NCBI GenBank assembly: GCA_963565915.1
Contig: OY751496.1
Location: forward strand, 1,240,001 to 1,304,000
Source: Entoloma clypeatum
Taxonomy: Eukaryota > Basidiomycota > Agaricomycetes > Agaricales > Entolomataceae
Direction of reading: 5' to 3'
DNA: 64,000 bases
The notes below the pieces were generated by a model. That model had not been told where the DNA came from. It saw only the letters and a list, made by a program, of their open reading frames with translations, and ran no database searches. Below are positions 57,227-64,000 of the stretch, one piece after another. The first letter of the stretch is position 1, and every line of letters starts with the position of its first letter. The position numbers and the translations under genes were made by a program.

Positions 57227-58093
57227 ATGGCAGAAGCACCGACAGTACAAACAATGGATACATCCAAGATCATCAAAGATCCTGGGATGTTCAAAGACAG
57301 ACACACCTTCGACGAGTGGTGGAAAGCCACCAAATTATACATCAGGTTCCAGAAGGGCCTGTCCGACAATCAGAAAATTCTTGCGGTGTTATCCCGCATG
57401 ATGGAAGGGTCCGGTAAACACTGGGCCAGCAACAAGTTAGACGACCTTGCCACCGATGGCGAGAACATCACCTGGTTAGGGTTCTCAGACGACATCGCTA
57501 CGTGATTCTCTATTGCCAACAAGTCGGCAGCGGCCAAGGCGAGACTCGAAGTCCTGAAACAGGAGAAACGCACCATCGACGAATTCTTGGACGAATTCGA
57601 AGAGCTCTTGAAGCTGTCAAACCTTGGCGAAGAAACAGGGAAATACATCCTGGAAAAGAACGTCAACCGCAGAATTTCTGAACAAGTGGCTAGCGATGGC
57701 AAGACGTACACTGATTACGCAAAGGAGATCTGAAACAAGGGACGACAGATGGAGGGACATGCATTAGTCATCCGAGGGGGTGGCGACACACGCACCGGAT
57801 CGGGCACCACTTATGGTGGTCAAGGCAAAGCCATGGAGATCGACAAAGCAGGAGTAGCCCGTTGCTACAACTGTCAGCGTTTTGGTCACCTTGCCAAAGA
57901 CTGCAAAGCCCCAAAGAAGAAAGATGGTTGTAAGTGTTTCAACTGCGACCAAGAAGGACATATTGCGCGCAACTGCCGCAAGCCGAAGAAGAACTCTGGA
58001 AAGATTAGGAAGGTGTCTGATGGAGATACTGATGATGATGAAACCATCACCATAGAGACCGATGAGAAGGATTTTCCCGAAGGGTCCGATTAA
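57227..58093 (+). pseudogene. gag: gypsy gag of element K, two stops
   Basis: ATG 57227 (MAEAPTVQTMDTSKIIKDPG). Gag domain: FKDRHTFDEWWKATKLYIRF, ILAVLSRMMEGSGKHWASNK, AKARLEVLKQEKRTIDEFLD. Two CCHC knuckles: CYNCQRFGHLAKDC and CFNCDQEGHIARNC. Acidic tail ends FPEGSD, TAA 58091-58093. Stops: TGA 57503-57505 and TGA 57731-57733, each CGA in element A. Otherwise full length. Capsid and RNA packaging function. Confidence 0.9.
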
Positions 58094-58128
58094 ACGACGC
58101 TAAGTCGCGACCCTTATCCATTAAATGA

Positions 58129-61100
58129 ACTCGCTTGCCTGGTGCAGCTACAGACAATATAACTTATGTTATCCCTGCAAAGCGAGCCGTTGCATCAACT
58201 AAGATTGTCAAGGGAGATAAACCTCCGAAATGACGAGAGATCAAGCTGCAAGCTCAGATCAAAACACGACGAGGACCAAAGGCCATTCGACCCGAGGTTG
58301 ATAGCGGATGTGAACACACATGTATCCATCCCAGAATAGTACGCGAACAGAACCTTCCCACATGGGAAATAAAGCCCATATCAATCCTAAATGCGGATGG
58401 ATCGCCGAACCGACAACAGAAAGCAGAAAAACTTGCCGAAGTCAAGCTGGACTTAGGAACACACCAGGAAACCATGGAAGCAATGGTATTGGACATTGGG
58501 AGAACGGACATGCTTTTGGGACATGACTGGTTGGTACACCACAACCCCACAATCAATTGGACGACCGGTGCTGTAACATTCAACCGGTGCCCATCAACAT
58601 GTCAAACCAAACACTCGGATTTCAGGGTTAACCTTAATGGTTGCAAACATCGGGTTCGCATGGTGGAAGTACGAGACAAGGACGCGCCCAAGAAATCAGA
58701 TCAGAAATGGAAGCCCGGAGACCCCATATTGGAAGCAGTTACTCCCACACCACCTCCCACAACCAAACGACCCTCATATGTTGAATGTTTTGCCCATCTC
58801 TTTGAAAAAGAAAACTTTGACAAGATCCCAAAGGAAAGAGAATGGGACCACGGCATCGAACTTACACCAGACGCACCAAAGGAGCTGGGAGGAAACACGT
58901 ATCCTATGACCCAAAAGGAGCAAGAAGAACTGGACGAATTCATCGATGAAGGCCTGGCAACCAGAAAGATCCGACCGTCCAAATCCCCTTATGCATCACC
59001 CTGCTTCTTCATTAACAAGAAAGACGGTTCCAAACGATTGGTACAGGATTATCGCACGGTCAATAAATTCACGGTTAAGGACAAATTCCCACTCCCACGC
59101 ATCAACGACCTCTTGGATGTATTGAAGGACGCAGTCTACTTCAACAAAATGGACATCATGTGGGGATACAATAACGTGCGGATCAAGAAGGGTGACGAAT
59201 GGAAAGCCGCCTTCCTGACCAGCCGAGGATTGTTTGAACCATTGGTCATGTTTTTCGGTCTCTGCAACTCCCCGGGAACATTCTCTCGGATGATGGCCAG
59301 CCTATTCAGGGATCAGATCCGTCGGCGCATCTGTGTGATTTACATGGATGACATAGTGGTTATTGGTAAAACCAAGGAAGAACTCGCCCGGAACACTGAA
59401 GAGATCTTGCAGATTCTGTCAGACAATGACCTGTTCCTAAAGGAGAAGAAGTGTCTTTGGGAAGTAACGAAATGCCCCATATTGGGATATGTCGTTGGAG
59501 AAGGACGTGTTGAGATGGAAACTGAAAAGGTGGACACAATCCGGAACTGGCGAGTACCCACATCAAAAAAGGAAGTCCAGAGGTTCCTGGGATTTGCCAA
59601 TTTTTATCGACGCTTCATTGAAGGATACTCAAACATCGCAAAGCCACTCACAACACTAATGGGAAATACAGCATTCACATGGGGACCAGCGGCGCAAGAA
59701 GCATTTGAAGGTCTCATACGGGCAATCACGACGGCACCAGTCTTGGCATTGCCCAAACCGGACGGACAGTTCAGGGTCGAAACCGATGCATCGGGTTATG
59801 CGATTGGAGCAGTACTTTCACAGAAACAAGACGACAAGTGGCATCCTATCGCGTTCTTGTCGCGGACCATGTCCGCGGCCAAACAGAATTACGAGATATA
59901 TGACAAGGAACTCTTGGCAGTCATGGAAGCACTGAAGGACTGGCGACATTATCTACTTGAAGCCAAGGAACATTTCGAGATCTTAACCGATCACAAAAAC
60001 CTGGAGTATTTCCGGCATCCTCAGGACCTAAACCAACAACAGAGGCGCTGGAAGATGAAGTTACAAGACTATGACTTCGAACTGCGACATGTACCTGGGA
60101 AGACAAACGCGAAAGCAGACATCCTGTCACGTTTACCCTGGTATGAGACGGAACTCGAGCTGCAGGACAGCGACCAAATGCTCAAGGAGGGGCTATTTTT
60201 GAAACGATTGGAATCAGAAGATGTGATACAAATGGAGATGTTCACGGAGGAACAATTCTTTGAAGGGGGTGAAACATCTGATTCCATCAAAATCGGAAAC
60301 ATCACAACCATCGAAAACCCATGGATCGCACGCATCAAGGCCTCGAATCGCATGGAGACAGAAGTAGCCCAGGGTCTGAAGAAGAATCCTCACTGGTACC
60401 AGCAGGAAAATGGCATCACCTACGCAGGAGAACGAGTCTATGTTCCACCAGACCCACAACTGCGCCAAGAACTGATGTTTGAAGCGCACGACGCACCAGT
60501 GGCAGGACATCCAGGACAATATCGAACACATGAACTCCTCACTCGCACCTACTGGTGGCCCACCATCCTACATGACGTAAAGAAGTATGTGAAAGGTTGT
60601 GACACCTGTCAACGTAACAAGATCAGCCGCCAAAGGAGACACGCCCCTCTACACCCTAACGCCGCGCCAAGTCAACCATGGGAAGACATAGGGATTGACG
60701 TCGTGGGACCGATACCAGAATCTGATGGGAAGAACGCAATTCTGGTCATCACGGACAGACATTCAAAGATGCTTCATCTCATCCCGACAACCGTGGAACT
60801 ATCGGCTGAAGGATTAGCCAAGATCTATTGGGACCAGATATGGAAGCTTCATGGGATCCCTAAGAAGATCATTAGCGACAGAGGACCACAGTTTGCCACG
60901 AAGTTCATGGAGATACTTTGCCGCATGTTGGGAATCAAGAGAAACCTGTCCACTGCGTACCATCCACAAACTGATGGACAAGCCGAACGATCACATCAGG
61001 AAACTGAGGTGTTCTTACGAAACTTTGTCAACCATCTACAAGATGATTGGGCGGAATGGATCGCAATCGCAGAATTCCAGTACAATGACAAAGAACATCA

Positions 61101-61743
61101 AGCGACAAAGTACACACCATTCTATCTCAACTACGGTCTGCATCCTTGGAAGGGAGAACTTGTGTTGGAAGACACCAATCCAGCGGCAAACGACTTCTTG
61201 AAAAAACTCAAACAGGCACAAGAAGAAGCCAACGCAGCACTGAAACAGGCCCAGGATCAGATGAAGAAGACAGTTGACACACGACGAAGCCCGTCTCGGA
61301 ATTACCGCATCGGAGACAAGGTGTGGCTGGAAGGGACTAACATCAGGACTGATCGTCCCTCAAAGAAACTTGACGCCCTCCGACATGGACCGTTCAAAGT
61401 CCTAGAGAAGAAAGGAGCTAGCGCATACCGTCTTGATCTTCCCAAAACCTGGAAGATGATCCACCCTGTGTTCAACGAGACCCTGTTATCGCCATACGAA
61501 ACCCCGAAGTATGCCATTCAGAAAAAGAAGCCAGCCCCTGATCCGATCATCGTCGAAGGACGAGAAGAATACCATGTCTCCACGATCCTGGACTCTCGGA
61601 AATTCCGTGGAAAGATCCAGTACCTTGTCCAATGGGAAGGGTATGGCCCAGAAGAGAACACGTGGGAACCTCAGACTAATGTCCAGAACGCTCAAAATTT
61701 GATCCGAGATTTCCATCGGCAAAATCCATTGCGTCCACGATAA
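58129..61743 (+). pseudogene. pol: gypsy pol of element K, intact after residue ~35
   Basis: In the -1 frame relative to gag. TGA at 58126-58128 and 58231-58233 replace CGA; from 58234 to TAA 61741-61743 the frame is open. Protease DSGCEHTC at 58300. Numbering from ATG 58474 (1089 aa): RT motif A MDIMWGYNN ~227, YMDD ~290, RNase H VETDASGYAIG ~437, integrase zinc CDTCQRNK ~709, catalytic D ~742 (DVVGPIP), D ~802 (SDRGPQF), E ~838 (GQAERSHQE), GKVW-like IGDKVWLEGTN, chromodomain EYHVSTILDSRK / YLVQWEGYGPEENTWEP ~1032-1080. The chromodomain normally steers integration toward modified histones. This is the best-preserved pol in the window. Confidence 0.93.
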
Positions 61744-61860
61744 AAGAACAAACTTTGAGAACCATTTTCCACATCGACTTCTGTCACATCAAGTTCCCCG
61801 CTCCAACTCTTCTCGCCCAACACGCCGTTCTTCTTATACCTTTCAAACATCATTTCTGCC

Positions 61861-62229
61861 ATGTCCAACATCACCGCCGCCTCCACTGATGTTTCCGATA
61901 TCAACCCCACCATCACCACCCTCATTGGCGAAGCGCTCTCCATGCGCGACCAGATTCATGCGCTCGAAACCTCCGTTGCCGACATCCTCCACCGGCAGAT
62001 GCATATCCGCCTTCATACCCTCTCCGATTTACCAACCGCCCCCACCGCTGAGGAGAAGCTCATCCTCAAAAACTATACCAACACCCTTGCTGTCGAGAAT
62101 CGACGCCTTCGCCTCGCCGTTCGAGGTTTAGAGTTTGCCACGGCGGTAAACGATGAACTGATAAAGGATTGGGGTAACCGAGTTGACCCTGCCTGGGCCG
62201 ATCCAAATGGCAACGATGGATGGGAATAG
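61861..62229 (+). CDS. gypsy ORF3 of element K, intact
   Basis: 122 aa, ATG 61861 (MSNITAASTDVSDINPT) to TAG 62227-62229. Located 117 bp after pol. Differs from the copy at 1106-1474 mostly by silent C/T changes, and from the copy at 31593-31964 by many changes that keep length and core motifs (RDQIHALETS, LHRQM.IRLH). Its product is helical and hydrophilic, with no recognised domain. Could be read from a subgenomic or reinitiated message, which is not shown by the sequence. Confidence 0.78.
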   Translation: MSNITAASTDVSDINPTITTLIGEALSMRDQIHALETSVADILHRQMHIRLHTLSDLPTAPTAEEKLILKNYTNTLAVENRRLRLAVRGLEFATAVNDELIKDWGNRVDPAWADPNGNDGWE

Positions 62230-62232
62230 GTA

Positions 62233-62266
62233 GTCTGTGAGGACACAGACCTTGAGGAGGGGAACA
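62233..62266 (+). promoter_or_regulatory. hairpin and polypurine tract of element K
   Basis: GTCTGTG-AGGA-CACAGAC (62233-62250), then TTGAGGAGGGGAACA to the 3' LTR. Confidence 0.75.
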
Positions 62267-62636
62267 TGTTACGGACTAACGACTACGGACATATACGCTT
62301 ACTTTTTCACTTTTACTCATTGGCCCCCGCTTACACATATCGTATTATACTTTATTTCCTTTAGTATACTTCGCTCCCGCGCTGACTCGCTTTCCGCAGC
62401 TGTCTGACTCATTCCGCAGTCAGCTTACTCATTAGTGCATAGCCTTCCGCAGTCGCCTTACTCATGCGCACTGCCTTCCGCAGTTACTGACTCATTCGCT
62501 ACTGCTCATAGTCAGTACTATATAAACCTCATGTACCATAGCTACATTCCTTAGATTTAGCAATCACATTGCTCTTCGCCTTTCCATCTTCCTGCATACT
62601 CTGCCCGAACCTTGGAACGGTTTGTTACGCATAACA
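62267..62636 (+). repeat. 3' LTR of gypsy K
   Basis: 370 bp, near-identical to the 5' LTR, followed by TSD ATAAC. Confidence 0.95.
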
Positions 62637-62715
62637 ATAACTAAGTTTAAATTTACATGTCATACTAGGCCGTTGGGCATGCCTGGAGGGTTGGGGTCGA
62701 GAGGATGGGGTTGTA

Positions 62716-63363
62716 GGGTCTCTGCTATATTTAATGATCGGTACACGACCTGACATTGCCTTTGTCGTGATTATGTTACCACAGTTCTTGGCAAATCCTA
62801 CCCAGGAACATGTTGATAAAGCGAAGTATATAATCTGCTATTTCGTGGGCACTTCTGATTACCGACTGACATATTCCGGTGATCAAAATGTGGGCTTACA
62901 TGCCTACACGGATTCTGACTGGGCATCCAACAAAATTAAGTGTTGAAGCTGCACCAGCTTTTTCCTGAAGCTTGCAGGTGCTTCTGTAGGCTGGACTTGT
63001 CACCTACAAAAAACCATTGCTCACTCATCTACTGAAGCAGAGTACATGGCAATGTCCGATTGCGGCCGCCAAGTAAAATGGATAATCCAACTCTTCCAGG
63101 AGATTGGCTTCCTAATGCGGAATGTCCTGATCTGTGCTGACAATCATGGCTCAATCTTTATTGGGAACAACCCTGTACAGGAATGCCGTACTAAACATAT
63201 TGATCTAAGATATCACATCATCATCCAAGAGTACATCTCTCATGGATTGATCACTGTAGAGTACATTGAAGGCACATCCAATCCCGCAGATATGCTAACT
63301 AAAAATCTTAGTTGGGAACTCTTTGAAAGATGTCGCCAGCATTTAGGCTTGACATTTTCATAA
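62716..63363 (+). pseudogene. copia RT tail and RNase H fragment
   Basis: Reads SLLYLMIGTRPDIAFVVIML, LHAYTDSDWASNK, then after a TGA at 62944 SSTEAEYMAMSDCG, ICADNHGSIFIGNNPVQE, KHIDLRYHIIIQEY and NPADMLTKNLSWELF, ending TAA 63361-63363. This is the RNase H end of a copia polyprotein of the E family; upstream domains are missing. It continues to its own 3' LTR. Confidence 0.88.
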
Positions 63364-63389
63364 TCCGATGTATACACATTGAGGGGGAG

Positions 63390-63692
63390 TGTTGAACGAA
63401 TTCCACTCCTATAGATATTTCATCTATAGCGTCATGTGCCCAATCCCATGATGTACAAATAATGTACAAATAAGTAGACTAGTATATAAGACTGTCCTTA
63501 TTCTCTGTGCAATATAACACTCTTACCAAGTAACCCCCACCTTGCAAACACCTCCCAAGGTTAGTAGTAAGGTTCCTCCTCTATTGTAGATACATGATTA
63601 GTAGTGCATAGCATAGAGTATACTAGGACTGCAAGACGAATCATCCACTGTGATCACCTCTAGCATTGATGTGATCATATGCTGTTCCAACA
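63390..63692 (+). repeat. 3' LTR of copia E-family fragment
   Basis: 303 bp, preceded by GAGGGGGAG (PPT), TGTTGAACG...GTTCCAACA, with TATATAAG. Followed by GCTGA. Confidence 0.9.
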
Positions 63693-64000
63693 GCTGATGG
63701 TCAACAGTTTGTAAGCATTCTTTGTGTGCTCAACATCGAGATGGGCATTGAAAGAAACCATCTGCTGAACGAATCAATTGATTTTGGGCCGCTTCTGAGA
63801 GACACCCCAGCACAATTCGGCAGGTATGGCTGATGTGGTTGTGGTTGGAGGTGTCAGCAGTTGGATATGATCCCTTCACCTGACATTCAAATTTTGGAAG
63901 TTTTTTTTACAGCCTTTCAACACCGTTTGAGAAGGCCATCACTGGCATAAGCTGAGAGTTGGCGAAAGTTATCCTGCAAACTTCAACACATGACACCATG
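63693..64000. other. window end, nothing recognised
   Basis: No ORF with a known domain and no repeat I can match elsewhere in the window. Confidence 0.4.

Larger units (their letters stand above)
56066..62636 (+). mobile_element. Ty3/gypsy chromovirus K, near-complete reference copy
   Basis: 6571 bp, LTRs 56066-56435 and 62267-62636 (370 bp each), TSD ATAAC at 56061-56065 and 62637-62641. Order: self-priming PBS, leader/gag, pol (protease-RT-RNase H-integrase-chromodomain), ORF3, hairpin, PPT. The only lesions I find are four TGA stops, all at positions where relatives have CGA. Chromodomain and self-priming place it in the Tf1/sushi-like chromovirus group. Confidence 0.95.

Noticed and set aside
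58060..58135. Canonical -1 slippery heptamer at the gag-pol junction
   Set aside because: Pol is in the -1 frame, but I find no XXXYYYZ heptamer in the right phase, so the mechanism is left open.
13646..63692. Copia E at 13.6 kb and the copia 3' end at 63 kb as halves of one element split by insertions
   Set aside because: The outer 5-mers differ (ACAGG versus GCTGA) and the internal break points do not adjoin in the protein.

Overview
The window is a transposon-dense stretch of a fungal genome, most likely a mushroom-forming basidiomycete (Agaricomycete). The reasons are the 47-73 bp GT-AG introns, a Crypton with a GCR1_C domain, chromodomain Ty3/gypsy elements, UBN2-type Ty1/copia elements and an XPG/PIN-like gene of a family expanded in these fungi. 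I see no intact single-copy housekeeping gene. Almost every long open frame belongs to a mobile element or its remains.

Layout, left to right. 1-6178: a gypsy fragment interrupted by a 5'-truncated gypsy element (A, minus). 6179-13645: hAT-like repeat and minisatellite, split at 7113-12753 by a defective gypsy element (B, TSD GGACT). 13646-21025: the 5' part of a copia element (E), interrupted by a ~1.1 kb insert and by a Tc1 transposon (F, 19291-20908, TA target). 21026-22965: a gypsy chromodomain tail and an antisense, spliced Zn2Cys6-type gene. 22966-27249: nested hAT-like non-autonomous elements. 27250-32400: a second defective gypsy copy (C). 32403-33496: 3' half of an XPG-like gene. 33921-36282: a Crypton tyrosine recombinase with frameshifts. 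36449-38959: a complete 2.5 kb composite hAT-like element carrying a tRNA-like segment and a 20-bp minisatellite. 39450-40666: a relative of it. 40959-46784: a LINE (minus), interrupted by Tc1 copy G, which holds a solo copia LTR. 46825-52618: a young copia element (H, TSD GTCGG) inserted in a hAT transposase remnant. 54586-54842: a hAT MITE with a visible empty site. 56066-62636: a near-complete gypsy chromovirus (K, TSD ATAAC). 62716-63692: a copia 3' end.

The best-supported novelties are in the gypsy family. Its primer-binding site is complementary to its own predicted transcript start (Tf1-like self-priming). It has a conserved 122-123 aa third ORF between integrase and the 3' LTR. A hairpin with a compensatory base-pair change lies beside the polypurine tract. 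In K and A every premature stop is a CGA-to-TGA change, which suggests CpG-directed deamination. The second set is the hAT-like composite family that spreads a minisatellite and a pol III-like segment between matching TIRs and 8-bp duplications. Copies B/C and F/G share the same disabling lesions at different sites, pointing to trans-mobilisation or gene conversion.
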